Shown: positions 27,572 through 36,615, numbered from the stretch's first letter. The stretch: 64,000 nt of DNA from Niastella koreensis GR20-10 (GCF_000246855.1 NC_016609.1:6398744-6462743), one strand, 5' to 3'. The notes: generated by a model from the sequence alone, not told the origin. A program made the numbers and translations.

Positions 27572-28618
27572 ATGGTTTCAGAAACTATCTCAACAAATGT
27601 AGAGGTAACGCCCATGCACATATTGCAAACAGGATTGGGGTTCTGGTCATCAAAGGTCTTACTCACTGCAGTTAACTTTAAATTATTTACGTTGCTGGCG
27701 CAGGGACATAAAACCGCGGATGAATTAAGAACAGCACTGAACCTTCAGCAAAGAGGGCTAACCGATTTTCTGGATGCACTGGTGGCCATGAATTTTCTGG
27801 AAAGGGAAGGCAATGGCGCCCGGGCCCAATATTTCAATACGCAGGAATCGGACACCTTTCTTGACAAAAACAAACCATCTTATGTTGGTGGCATCCTGGA
27901 AATGGCCAATAACCGGCTCTATCCTTTCTGGAGTCATTTAGATGAAGCACTGCAAACAGGCATGCCGCAGAATGAAGTAAAGAGTGGCGGCAAATCCTTG
28001 TTTGAAACCCTGTACGATGATGAACAGAAGTTAGAAGAGTTTGTGGCCGCCATGGGTGGCATCCAGGCCGGTAATTTTAATGCCTTTGCCAGTCAGTTTA
28101 ATTTTTCAGGTTTTGAAACCCATTGTGATGTAGGCGGCGCCGGCGCCGACCTTTCCATCCATATTGCCCTTCATAACCCGGCAGTACATTCGATAAGCTG
28201 GGACCTGCCCCGGGTAGCGCCCATTGCCAATCGCAATATTGAACGCTTTAAAGTGCAGGACCGGGTAGTAACCCAATCAGGCGATTTCTTTAAAGACGAG
28301 TTTCCAAAAGCCGATATAATTACCATGGGTAATATTCTGCACGACTGGGACCTTGAGCAGAAGAAAATGCTTATTCAAAAAGCATATAAAGCATTGTCCA
28401 AAGGAGGCGCCCTGGTGGCCATCGAGAATGTTATTGATGATGAACGCAGGCAAAATGCCTTTGGCCTGCTGATGTCGCTGAACATGTTGATTGAAACGCA
28501 TGGCGGTTTCGATTATACAGCCGCAGACTTCACCAGCTGGGCAAAGGATGCCGGTTTTACCAGGGTAGACATCATGCACCTCACCGGACCCAGCAGCGCC
28601 GTGATCGCTTATAAATAG
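27572..28618 (+). CDS. SAM-dependent O-methyltransferase (COMT/hydroxyneurosporene type)
   Basis: 348 residues from ATG 27572. The N-terminal winged-helix dimerisation part (FKLFTLLAQGHKTADELR) is followed by the Rossmann SAM site HCDVGGAGADLS. NILHDWDLEQKKMLIQKAY contains the HDW motif with the catalytic-type His of small-molecule O-methyltransferases (family Methyltransf_2), and IENVIDDER follows. Members methylate phenolic, quinone or polyketide hydroxyls; substrate unknown here. Upstream in-frame codons to 27524 lack homology. It ends at a strong terminator. Confidence 0.9.
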   Translation: MVSETISTNVEVTPMHILQTGLGFWSSKVLLTAVNFKLFTLLAQGHKTADELRTALNLQQRGLTDFLDALVAMNFLEREGNGARAQYFNTQESDTFLDKNKPSYVGGILEMANNRLYPFWSHLDEALQTGMPQNEVKSGGKSLFETLYDDEQKLEEFVAAMGGIQAGNFNAFASQFNFSGFETHCDVGGAGADLSIHIALHNPAVHSISWDLPRVAPIANRNIERFKVQDRVVTQSGDFFKDEFPKADIITMGNILHDWDLEQKKMLIQKAYKALSKGGALVAIENVIDDERRQNAFGLLMSLNMLIETHGGFDYTAADFTSWAKDAGFTRVDIMHLTGPSSAVIAYK

Positions 28619-28639
28619 ATTCTTAAAATAAAGTGTGCG

Positions 28640-28670
28640 TCCCTCCCGATATATCGGGAGGGATTTTTTT
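28640..28670 (+). terminator. Strong terminator after methyltransferase
   Basis: A 24-bp perfect palindrome (TCCCTCCCGATA and its complement) is followed by seven T. It is the clearest terminator in the window. Confidence 0.85.
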
Positions 28671-28709
28671 TGGCATAAACTCCGTATTTTACTCTTTCTA
28701 AATAGTATC

Positions 28710-28930
28710 ATGACCACACTTTTACATATAGAAAGAAAAAGTTGAACACCTGCTGGACCTGGTTCATTTAAACCATATTAAATCGAACCTAAAGAAATAA
28801 GAAATCCGCTTACTTATCCTGCTTCGCCCTATTTTAGCCTTATCATATGAAAACAATTGCAATGAGTACAGCACCCTCCTTCCTGGAAACCAAAAAACAT
28901 TATCCCGTACTGGATGCAATAAAATCATAA
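28710..28930 (+). other. Possible remnants of small genes
   Basis: ATG 28710 opens MTTLLHIERK and stops after 11 codons at a run of A; a one-base shift at that run continues as VEHLLDLVHLNHIKSNLKK to 28799. A second 27-codon frame (28847-28930) starts MKTIAMSTAP. Neither matches a family I recognise. They may be small-protein remnants or chance frames in a 350-bp gap. Confidence 0.2.
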
Positions 28931-28966
28931 AGCAACTTATTTTACAATACAAAAATGTCAGTCACT

Positions 28967-30775
28967 ATGAATAAATTATTTCCGGCACTTCTGATAATAT
29001 GCTCGCTGGCAGCGTGCAAAAACAAGAAGGCCGCCACGGCGCCTGAATCCAGTAACAAAGAGCTGGCCGCCCTTTTTGAAAAGTACTATATGGACCGCAT
29101 GGCCTTGCTGCCGGTGGAAGCTACCATCAACGGCGACAGCCTGCACAACGACCAGCTGCCGGCAGAATTTACCGACAGCTACCGGCAGAAATTAACCGAT
29201 TTTTTTGCTGCTAACCTCCAGGACATTCAGCACTTCAACCGGGAACAACTCAACGAAACCGACCGCACCAGCTACGATATTTTCAAACGCGAAATGGAAA
29301 TGAGTATCGAGGGCCTGAAACACAAATATTTTTCCTCCATCGATTACAGCATCGATGGCTATGTGCCCTTTAACCAGTTTTATGGTTTACCGCTTTCCTT
29401 CGGACAAATGGGCAGCGGCGCTGGCGCTCAACCTTTCAACACCGTACGAGATTATGACAACTGGTTAAAACGGGCGGCCGCCTTTCCGGCCTGGGCCGAC
29501 AGCGCCATCGTGTATTTCAAAAAAGGGATCGATGCCGGCAATGTGCTGCCAGCGAAACTGGTAGTGAAAATGATAGACCAAATGCAAAATATGGTGGCTA
29601 CCGATGTAACCAAAAGTTTGTATTATGGTCCTGTTAAAAACATGCCCGCCGGTTTTCCAGAGGCTGATAAAAAAAGACTGACCGCTGCCTTTACCCCATT
29701 GATAAAAACAACCCTGTCGCCCGCTTTTCAAAAGCTGGCCGACTTCCTGAAAAAAGAATACCTGCCCAAAGCCAGAACCACCACCGGGATCAAAGATGTT
29801 CCCGATGGACCTGCCCTGTACAATTATCTGGTTAAGTATTGGACCACCACGGCTAAAACTCCGGATGAAATTTATACAACAGGCCTGGCCGAAGTAAAAC
29901 GTATCCGTGGGCTTATGGACAGTGTGAAAAACTCCGTAGGCTTTAAAGGCGACCTGAAAGCCTTTTTTGAATACATGCGTACCGACAAACGCTTTATGCC
30001 CTATAAAACACCTGAGGAGGTGCTCAACGCCTTCAGGAATATCCAGGCCCGCATTGAACCGCATCTGAAAGATATGTTTGGCCATACGCCCAAAATGAAA
30101 TTCGAGATCAGACAAACGGAAGCCTTCCGGGCGGCCAGCGCCAGTGCCGAATACAAACAGGGAACAGTAGACGGAAAACGCCCCGGTATTTTTTATGTGC
30201 CTATCCTCGACGCTACCAAATTCAATACTACCAGTGGTATGGAAAGTTTATTCCTGCACGAAGCCATTCCCGGTCATCACTACCAGGTTAGTTTAACATT
30301 GGAAAATACGGCGCTGCCTACGTTCAGACGCTATTTGTGGTATGGCGCCTATGGCGAAGGCTGGGCCTTGTATTGTGAAAGCCTGGGTAAAGAACTGGGC
30401 TTGTATACAGACCCTTATCAATATGCAGGGGCGCTGGGTGATGAAATGCATCGTGCTATCCGCTTAGTGGTTGATGTGGCCATGCATGCAAAAAACACGA
30501 CGCGGGAAGAGGCGATCGCCTATATGATGGAAAACGAAGCCATTTCAGAAGAAGGCGCCACAGCGGAAATAGAACGCTACATGGCCATTCCGGCACAGGC
30601 CTTAAGCTATAAGATCGGCGCTTTGAAGATCCGGGAACTGCGCAACAAATACAGCCACGAGCAGGGTGCTAAGTTCAGTTTATCCGCCTTTCATGATGAA
30701 TTCCTCCATTTCGGTTGCATGCCGCTTGAGCTGGTAGAAAAGAATATGGATGAGTGGGCTGCTGCCAATAAATAA
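28967..30775 (+). CDS. DUF885-family lipoprotein (probable peptidase)
   Basis: 602 residues from ATG 28967, with a lipoprotein signal (LLIICSLAACKNKK). The DUF885 signature FLHEAIPGHHYQVSL is present near residue 430; HExxxxHH is thought to bind zinc, and family members are predicted peptidases. YGEGWALYCESLGKELG and the final GCMPLELVEKNM are also typical. The upstream ATG (28955) adds four residues before the signal peptide. The protein is probably attached to the outer or inner membrane facing the periplasm. The gene stands alone and is closed by a G+C-rich terminator. Confidence 0.88.
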   Translation: MNKLFPALLIICSLAACKNKKAATAPESSNKELAALFEKYYMDRMALLPVEATINGDSLHNDQLPAEFTDSYRQKLTDFFAANLQDIQHFNREQLNETDRTSYDIFKREMEMSIEGLKHKYFSSIDYSIDGYVPFNQFYGLPLSFGQMGSGAGAQPFNTVRDYDNWLKRAAAFPAWADSAIVYFKKGIDAGNVLPAKLVVKMIDQMQNMVATDVTKSLYYGPVKNMPAGFPEADKKRLTAAFTPLIKTTLSPAFQKLADFLKKEYLPKARTTTGIKDVPDGPALYNYLVKYWTTTAKTPDEIYTTGLAEVKRIRGLMDSVKNSVGFKGDLKAFFEYMRTDKRFMPYKTPEEVLNAFRNIQARIEPHLKDMFGHTPKMKFEIRQTEAFRAASASAEYKQGTVDGKRPGIFYVPILDATKFNTTSGMESLFLHEAIPGHHYQVSLTLENTALPTFRRYLWYGAYGEGWALYCESLGKELGLYTDPYQYAGALGDEMHRAIRLVVDVAMHAKNTTREEAIAYMMENEAISEEGATAEIERYMAIPAQALSYKIGALKIRELRNKYSHEQGAKFSLSAFHDEFLHFGCMPLELVEKNMDEWAAANK

Positions 30776-30797
30776 TACATAAACAGAGCTTTTTATC

Positions 30798-30825
30798 TCC
30801 CCCCGGTTCAGCCGGGGGGATTTTT
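30798..30825 (+). terminator. Terminator after DUF885 gene
   Basis: TCCCCCCGG / CCGGGGGGA pairs over 9 bp around a 5-nt loop and is followed by TTTTT. Confidence 0.85.
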
Positions 30826-30887
30826 ATTTTTAGGAATCCCTGAGCGCTGCGCTCCTTGGCGTAGGTGAGGAGTAGAGGGCCTACACT

Positions 30888-31580
30888 ATTCATTTTTATG
30901 AGTTCCTGATTCAAAATGCAGGTCTTACTTTTCATTTTGCAGGTTCCATAAAGCAAATAGCACTTCCGTTAATTCATTTTGTTGGTTCCTTAATCAATTT
31001 ATTGCCTTCCCCGTTTCAATCAGCCATCTGCTCCCGGCCCGCAGCATGCTACTCAAATCGGCAGAAAGCCATCAATTTTTATGTTTGAGCCACCTTAAAT
31101 CAAGTACAACCCTCCAATAGTCAATTTCCAGGGCCCATAATTTAATTCCAGGTCCCGGCAATTTATTTTCTTACGTCCAGGCGCAGCTTTTTTCATAACA
31201 AAAGTTAGTAGAGACCCATAAAAAGTTAATGGAGTGCTACAGAGATTTATTTTGAACCTCCAAAAAGTTAGTTGATGGACTCCAAAAATCAGTTGATAGC
31301 TAAAATAAATCGCATGACGGCCTCCAAAAATCGCATGACAGCTCCAAGATTTACTTTTAAGGTAAGCCAATCAATTTTCGTTAGGCAATAAACTATTTTG
31401 ACCAGGGCATCATTCACTTTGGGTTAGCCATGAAGTATTTAAGTCATCGCATGAACTACTTTGCTACTTCCATGTGCCATTTGCCTCATCCAATGAAGCA
31501 AAGATGTGACTTCATAAGCCATTTATGTCATCCAATGTGTTATTGTTGTCATGCAATAAGCTGATGTTGTCAAAAAAAAT
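30888..31580. repeat. Degenerate tandem array, about 33 units in strict 21-bp register
   Basis: Cutting the sequence every 21 bp from 30888 gives units that share a layout without insertions or deletions over about 690 bp: an AT-rich block at positions 3-9 (often TTCATTTTG or TTATTTTG), a more G/C-containing middle, and TTCCA/CTCCA/TCAT near positions 15-19. C occurs at position 17 in 18 of 33 units by eye. Neighbouring units are most alike (for instance those at 31308 and 31329 share AATCGCATGAC at the same phase; those from 31434 on share a GTCATCCAAT-type end), while distant ones have drifted. No spacer structure exists, so it is not CRISPR. The minus-strand frame through part of it shows a seven-residue period but is short and broken. 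Function unknown. Confidence 0.75.
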
Positions 31581-31597
31581 GCAAAAGACGATTTTGG

Positions 31598-31768
31598 CTA
31601 AATTAACCTCCTGATATGGGCCGCCACCTCCGCTAAATCATTATTCAGTTGATGCCCCCAACCAACAATTTTATAAAATGTAGCCTGCGGAAATTGCTTT
31701 TCATAAAGCGACAAATGGGAGAACGGCACTGTTTCATCATCGGTAAAAGAAGACCGAATAGAAAAAGA
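31598..31768 (-). pseudogene. 3' remnant of an alpha/beta-hydrolase-like gene
   Basis: On the minus strand the frame ending at 31598 reads FTDDETVPFSHLSLYEKQFP, then ATFYKIVGWGHQLNNDLAEV and AAHIRRLI before a stop. This looks like the end of an alpha/beta hydrolase: the D-ETVPF acid loop and the GxGHQ catalytic His. Upstream the frame closes at 31769 without a start or nucleophile motif, so only the last 56 codons survive. It borders the right end of the 21-bp array. Confidence 0.5.
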
Positions 31769-31920
31769 CTATTCCTACGAGGTCCATGTTGAATTCCAGA
31801 TCGATCCCACCAGTTTATCCACGATACGTAATAATTTTTTAGCCTTTATAAAAAATAGCAATGAGATTTTGTAACCTTTACTCCTAACCGGGGATCAAAT
31901 AAGTAAATTATAACGCAGGC

Positions 31921-32259
31921 ATGGATAAACAAATATTTTACATATGGCTCACAATCATCATTTGTGCTTTTTTAGCCTGGTACTTCCGGCACAGGGATGG
32001 GCACAAAGAACGGATGAAGCTGATTGAACAGGGCATCAACCCCATGGAAAAAGCTGCCAGTGATCGCAAAACAAGCTGGATGAGCGCCGCCATTGTTATA
32101 GTGGGCATATGCATAGGGATGATAATAATCTCCATACTGGTGAAGTTTAAATTATTAAATCACTTTGGCAATGCCTTCCCCCTGGCAATACTGGGTTTGT
32201 GCGGCGGCATTTCTCTGATCATTGCCAATGTAATAAAATGGAACAGAGACAAGCATTGA
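31921..32259 (+). CDS. Small membrane protein, DUF6249-like
   Basis: 112 residues with three hydrophobic segments (about 5-23, 52-75 and 82-104). Between the first and second is HKERMKLIEQGINP, a block seen in small DUF6249-type proteins encoded next to ECF sigma factors in Bacteroidota. The function is unknown; it may help sense membrane state. The ECF sigma gene starts 3 bp after the stop, so the two are one operon. Confidence 0.75.
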   Translation: MDKQIFYIWLTIIICAFLAWYFRHRDGHKERMKLIEQGINPMEKAASDRKTSWMSAAIVIVGICIGMIIISILVKFKLLNHFGNAFPLAILGLCGGISLIIANVIKWNRDKH

Positions 32260-32262
32260 AGC

Positions 32263-32808
32263 ATGGACGAGATCTACATTCAAAAAGTATTAGATGGAGA
32301 TGTTCAGGCTTTCCGGTATTTTTTAAAGGAATATAAAGATATGGCCTATACCCTGGCCATCTCGGTTGTAAAGGATGAATTTGTGGCGCAGGAAGTGGTG
32401 CAGGACGCGTTTTTAAAAGCATTTGGAAACCTGCAACACTTCAACAAACAATCAACCTTCCGTACCTGGTTCTACCGGATTGTTATTAATGAGTCATTGA
32501 AACGGCTAAAGCGCCTGCGAAATGAAAAGATCATCTATGGGCACGAAGACGAGGAGGCCGCCATTGATAACAGCATGCTGTTAAACATGCAAAAAGAAGA
32601 ACAGCTAAAAATGATCAACACGGCATTGGACCAGCTCGATCCCAGGGAAAGCCTGGCATTGCGGCTTTTTTACCTGGAAGAACAGAATACCAAAACGGTG
32701 AGTGAATTAATGGGGGTGTCTGTTGCCAATATTAAAGTATTACTGTTTCGGGCAAGAAAAAGCATGTTGCAGGTTTGTAATGAATTAATCAAGCGCAGTA
32801 AAAGGTAA
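32263..32808 (+). CDS. ECF-type RNA polymerase sigma-70 factor
   Basis: 181 residues. Region 2 (VVQDAFLKAFGNLQHF, TFRTWFYRIVINESLKRLK) and region 4 (LDPRESLALRLFYLEEQNTK followed by SELMGVSVANIKVLLFRARK) are both present. It has no region 3, as expected of ECF factors. It is flanked by two small membrane proteins with 3-bp gaps; the following one is a candidate anti-sigma partner. The regulon may include the TlpA-like gene downstream. Confidence 0.93.
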   Translation: MDEIYIQKVLDGDVQAFRYFLKEYKDMAYTLAISVVKDEFVAQEVVQDAFLKAFGNLQHFNKQSTFRTWFYRIVINESLKRLKRLRNEKIIYGHEDEEAAIDNSMLLNMQKEEQLKMINTALDQLDPRESLALRLFYLEEQNTKTVSELMGVSVANIKVLLFRARKSMLQVCNELIKRSKR

Positions 32809-32811
32809 ACT

Positions 32812-33153
32812 ATGACCAACAAGGATGCAAACAACGACAACCTTTTTAACCTGATTGGGGAAAGCAAATTGGAAATGCCTTTCCATGATTTTGAAGATAC
32901 CGTAATGCATAAAATAGAAGAGGCTGCAAAACAAAAAAAGAAGCCCTCGATTCCCATGGTGCTTTCCGTCCTGTTTTTTTTCGTTTCTTCCTTACTGGGC
33001 ATTCTTCTTATCGGATTGTTGCAAAACACGCCCTTTCATTTCCCTGACTTCACAACCGGGTCTACGGTATTATTGTTACAGGCCGCCTTCGTTTTTCTTT
33101 TCTTATTTCAACTCGAAAAATACATCCGGCACTTTATAATGCAGAAACACTAA
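32812..33153 (+). CDS. Small membrane protein, possible anti-sigma partner
   Basis: 113 residues: a charged cytoplasmic N-terminus of about 45 residues (PFHDFEDTVMHKIEEAAKQK) and two membrane helices (about 49-70 and 82-103). It starts 3 bp after the sigma stop. Position and layout are those of ECF-linked anti-sigma proteins in Bacteroidota, but no zinc-binding or other anti-sigma motif is present; the role is inferred from context. Confidence 0.7.
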   Translation: MTNKDANNDNLFNLIGESKLEMPFHDFEDTVMHKIEEAAKQKKKPSIPMVLSVLFFFVSSLLGILLIGLLQNTPFHFPDFTTGSTVLLLQAAFVFLFLFQLEKYIRHFIMQKH

Positions 33154-33196
33154 GCCACTACTTTCTATTATTCTTTAATAAATCAAAATCATTGCT

Positions 33197-34336
33197 ATGA
33201 ATTTGAAAGGAATTGCTATGCTCCTTACTGTACTCGTTAGGTTACACGCAAATGCGCAAACCATCAGGATCAAAGGGAAAATCACCAATTGTGATACGCT
33301 GCTGGTACTGTTTCAGGGCGCCGAAAAAACCGACACCCTGCTGACCTGCAATGGGGAGTTCACCTTCGCCAGGAAAGTCGCCAACCCGGAACTTTATCAT
33401 CTATACCTGGTAAAAAACAATCAGTCTATCGAAGCCATAAAAAGCGGAAAAGAAGCAAACATTCGAAACCGAAATGATCTTGCCAGGAAGGAACTTTTCC
33501 TGGAGGCCGGCACCATCAACATCCGTTCCACCTTTGCCGGTTTTCAAAAAGCCCCTACTCAAATGCAGCACCGTACTTCACAAAGTTTGTATGATGAATA
33601 CCAGGCAAGGTTCACACCCCTGTTTAAAATGGCCCGCACTATTCTTGACACCTCTTACAAAGTAGGAACAGAACAAGAAAAGCAGTTATGCCGGAATTTA
33701 TATAACAGAGTGCTTCGGCTGGAAGACCAGGTAGCCCAAAAATTCATCCTGGATAATACCAGCAATTCAGTGGGCGCCTATGTATTGTACGCTCATTTCA
33801 GAATTGATAATTATACGTTGCTGGACTCAATCTATCATTTATTCGACTGCCGGCTGCAATCAACTTATTACTTAAAGAACGTAAAAGATAAAATCCTCGC
33901 ACTTAAAACTGTTCAACCGGGGGCGCCCATACCCGCATTTACAGCTACCGATATAACTGGCAAACGGGTTAACCCTGACAATTTTAAAGGACGTTATGTT
34001 GTGCTGGACTTCTGGTTCACCGGCTGCCCGCCCTGCCTGAAAGGTTTTCCTAAAATGAAAGAATATGCTGCTAAATACAAAAACAGGTTGGAACTGGTAA
34101 GCATTTCCTGCAAAGACGAAGATCCGGTATGGCGCAATTATATAACCAGTAACCAGTTAACCTGGACACAGATCTTAGACACGCGTGGACCTAACAGCCT
34201 GGCCACCCTGTTCAATATAGAAGCGTACCCCACCAAACTGATAATTGACACCCAGGGAAAGCTGGTTAAGATCTGTACCGGGGAAACGGAAGAGTTTTAT
34301 AATACTATTGATGAGTTGTTGAAAAACTCAGAATAG
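33197..34336 (+). CDS. TlpA-like thiol-disulfide protein with DUF4369-type N-domain
   Basis: 379 residues with a signal peptide. The N-terminal 200 residues (IRIKGKITNCDTLLVLFQGA) look like the DUF4369 beta domain common in Bacteroidota TlpA proteins. The thioredoxin domain begins near 245; VLDFWFTGCPPCLKGFPKM holds the CPPC active site, and AYPTKLIIDTQGKLV holds the cis-Pro. It probably reduces or checks disulfides in the periplasm. The gene overlaps the 3' end of the convergent receiver gene by 32 bp. Confidence 0.9.
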   Translation: MNLKGIAMLLTVLVRLHANAQTIRIKGKITNCDTLLVLFQGAEKTDTLLTCNGEFTFARKVANPELYHLYLVKNNQSIEAIKSGKEANIRNRNDLARKELFLEAGTINIRSTFAGFQKAPTQMQHRTSQSLYDEYQARFTPLFKMARTILDTSYKVGTEQEKQLCRNLYNRVLRLEDQVAQKFILDNTSNSVGAYVLYAHFRIDNYTLLDSIYHLFDCRLQSTYYLKNVKDKILALKTVQPGAPIPAFTATDITGKRVNPDNFKGRYVVLDFWFTGCPPCLKGFPKMKEYAAKYKNRLELVSISCKDEDPVWRNYITSNQLTWTQILDTRGPNSLATLFNIEAYPTKLIIDTQGKLVKICTGETEEFYNTIDELLKNSE

Positions 34337-34730
34337 CCTTTTTATCAATCAACGCCACCACCCGGGCAAGCAGTTGTTTAAGCTCACTAAACTGATTGGG
34401 CTTTAATACATATGATAAAGCTCCGAGGCGGATAGCCGCTTCCTGGGCGCCGTCGGGCGCAGAAGTTGAATAAATAATTACCGGAATATGTTTAAACGCC
34501 TCGATGCTTTTGAGGATGGACAGGCAATGCCAGCCATCAATAACAGGCATGTTTATATCTAGGAAGATCAGATCGGGCAGGTGCTGCTTTTTTGATTCCA
34601 GTAACTCAAAAGCCATTTGCCCGCCGCTGGCGCTTTCAAAATGAATATGAGGCGCTACCCGCTGCAAGGCTTCACCAAACAATTCCCTGTCATCCGCATC
34701 ATCGTCTATCAACAAAATAGTAGCCGCCAT
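34305..34730 (-). CDS. Single-domain response regulator (CheY-like)
   Basis: 141 residues, receiver domain only. Acidic pocket D9-D11, phosphoacceptor D58 (LIFLDINMP), the conserved Thr/Ser near 88-89 (IYSTSA) and K110 (VLKPNQF) are present. It has no output domain. It starts 1 bp after the sensor kinase stop, and probably takes its phosphate from it; single-domain regulators of this kind follow phytochrome-like kinases. Its 3' end overlaps the TlpA gene. Confidence 0.93.
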   Translation of the reverse strand: MAATILLIDDDADDRELFGEALQRVAPHIHFESASGGQMAFELLESKKQHLPDLIFLDINMPVIDGWHCLSILKSIEAFKHIPVIIYSTSAPDGAQEAAIRLGALSYVLKPNQFSELKQLLARVVALIDKKAILSFSTTHQ

Positions 34731-34731
34731 A

Positions 34732-36336
34732 TTAACTGGATTTTTCGTTCAATGGCAAAGTTATAATAAAGGTGGCTCCTTCGTTAACTTTACCCGATGC
34801 AGTTATTTTTCCATTATGCCGTTCGGCAATTTTTTTACATAATGCCAAACCCAATCCGGTGCCTTCGTATTCATCTTTGCTATGCAGTCGGGTAAAAGTT
34901 TTAAAGATCATTTCAGCCTGGGCAGGGCTGAAGCCAATGCCATTATCCTGTAAAATGATCCGGGCAAATTTACCATCCTTTTCCAATTCAGCGTCCAGGT
35001 TAATTACAGGGGTAACACCCGGCCGTGCAAACTTCAGTGAATTATTCAGCAGGTTATAAAACAACTGGTAAATCAATAGGGCAGACCCGAAGATAGTGGG
35101 TAGCTTTTTATAATTTATTTCGGCATTCTTTTGACTGATCACCAGTTCCAGATCTGTCTTAATATGATTGATAATGTCATTCAGGTCCACGCCTTCCATT
35201 TCCTTTTCTTTGGCGTTCAACGACGAATACAGTAATACGCCATCGATCATAGCGGTCATGCGATTGGCAGCTACTTCAATTTTGGAAAGGAACCCTTTTG
35301 CTCTTGGTGGCAGGTCATCGTTAAATTCCTCCTGCATCCGGCTTCCGAAGATGATGATCTTTCTTACCGGTTCTTTTAAGTCGTGCGAGGCCACATGCGC
35401 AAACTGTTGCAGGTCTTCATTGGAGCGTTGCAACTCCCGGGTACGCTCGGTAACGAGTTTCTCCAGCTTTTCTTCGTTTTGCTTCAGTGCTTCTTCCGCC
35501 AGTTTAATTTCGGTAATATCACGGGTAGTACCGGCCACCGCTTCTACCTGCCCCTTTTCATTGATCACCGGCACAAAAATGTAATCATAGATGCGTTTGC
35601 CCAGGGTAGCATGTGGAAAGGAAACTTCTCCCCGGATACTCTTTTGCGTAGCTACCACGTGGTCAATCTCGCGTTCGTGCATTTCGGCATGCCAGGGTTC
35701 GTACCCTACTTCTAACAATTTTTTTCCTTTGGATTGTTCCCAGGTCAGGCCCCACATGGTTAACAATGCCTCGTTGGCGTAAATGAACCGGTAGTTCAAA
35801 TCGAATACATAAATCAGGTCGGGCGTACTGCGGGTTATTGCTTCATACAACCGCTTTTGCCTTTCCGATTCATCCCTTGCCAGCCGGAGGGCGACTTCAT
35901 TTTCCTCCGCCCTTTTGCGTGCAAGCACCTGTTCGGTGATGTCATTGGCCATCACTATAACGCCCGAAGCTTTTTTGCCAGTTTCCAGGATTGGCTTGTA
36001 CACATAATCGTAATATACATTTACAGGCTTCCCGTCTTTCAACAATACCGCTTTCTCTTCCGGACAATAATAGGGCTCCCCGGTTTCCATCACCTTTCTC
36101 AACAGTGCCGGAAAGGCTTGATCTTTTAATTCAGGCAATACTTCCAACAGGGGCTTGCCTATTATTTCAGCGTTGCGCGACCAGGACTTATATAGCTGCT
36201 CGTTAGCAAATTCTATAATGAAATCCGGGCCATTCAGGATCACAATTGCGGCCGGCGCCTGCATAAATAAATTTTGCAGGCTGTATTTTTCGGAATCCAT
36301 AACAAACGAAGGAGTCTCAGTTGATAACTGACTCAT
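34732..36336 (-). CDS. PAS-PAS sensor histidine kinase
   Basis: 534 residues, no membrane segment. Two PAS domains (about 20-140 and 160-285, the second ending in a PAC-like GTTRDITEIKLAEEAL), a short coiled coil, HisKA with FAHVASHDLKEPVRKI (phospho-His near 315), and HATPase with N-box NNSLKF, G1 DNGIGF and G2 GTGLGLALCKKI. The SHDLKEP form is that of the bacteriophytochrome-type kinase subfamily, though no bilin-binding domain is present. It is a soluble sensor. Its signal is unknown. Confidence 0.93.
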   Translation of the reverse strand: MSQLSTETPSFVMDSEKYSLQNLFMQAPAAIVILNGPDFIIEFANEQLYKSWSRNAEIIGKPLLEVLPELKDQAFPALLRKVMETGEPYYCPEEKAVLLKDGKPVNVYYDYVYKPILETGKKASGVIVMANDITEQVLARKRAEENEVALRLARDESERQKRLYEAITRSTPDLIYVFDLNYRFIYANEALLTMWGLTWEQSKGKKLLEVGYEPWHAEMHEREIDHVVATQKSIRGEVSFPHATLGKRIYDYIFVPVINEKGQVEAVAGTTRDITEIKLAEEALKQNEEKLEKLVTERTRELQRSNEDLQQFAHVASHDLKEPVRKIIIFGSRMQEEFNDDLPPRAKGFLSKIEVAANRMTAMIDGVLLYSSLNAKEKEMEGVDLNDIINHIKTDLELVISQKNAEINYKKLPTIFGSALLIYQLFYNLLNNSLKFARPGVTPVINLDAELEKDGKFARIILQDNGIGFSPAQAEMIFKTFTRLHSKDEYEGTGLGLALCKKIAERHNGKITASGKVNEGATFIITLPLNEKSS

Positions 36337-36433
36337 TATATTATCGCATTAATGTATAAAGTAAATTGGATTGGATTGTTCCCCCGTACAAGTATAATTA
36401 CATGAAATTACTGAAATTCAGCCAATAATCATT

Positions 36434-36520
36434 TCAGCCTTCAATGACAGGTATTTCAATGGTAAAACTAACCCCTTCTCCTTTTTTACCACTCGCGTGA
36501 ATAGAGCCGTCATGATGATT
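36434..36520 (-). pseudogene. Remnant of a histidine kinase C-terminus
   Basis: The minus-strand frame ending at 36434 reads HHDGSIHASGKKGEGVSFTI then EIPVIEG and stop. It aligns residue for residue with the end of the intact kinase next door (RHNGKITASGKVNEGATFII). Upstream the frame closes at 36523, so only the final 28 codons remain. It points to an older, deleted kinase gene at this place. Confidence 0.6.
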
Positions 36521-36615
36521 TTAACAGGGCAAAAAAGTGTCATAAAAAATCATGCCAGCAAAGTTTTGAGGTTTGGAGCCAGGCTTCTATATTGTACGCA
36601 AATAACTACCCTATT

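Noticed and set aside
27400-27666. 88-residue minus-strand frame overlapping the methyltransferase start
   Set aside because: Overlaps a certain gene in antisense and has no recognisable motif.
29465-30115. 216-residue minus-strand frame inside the DUF885 gene
   Set aside because: Antisense shadow of a strongly supported gene; no motif.
31095-31370. 91-residue minus-strand frame within the 21-bp array, with a seven-residue period
   Set aside because: Any frame through a 21-bp register is periodic in sevens; the frame covers only part of the array and no signal, start context or family supports translation.
30888-31580. CRISPR array
   Set aside because: There are no conserved repeats separated by unique spacers; every 21-bp unit is degenerate along its length, and no cas genes are near.
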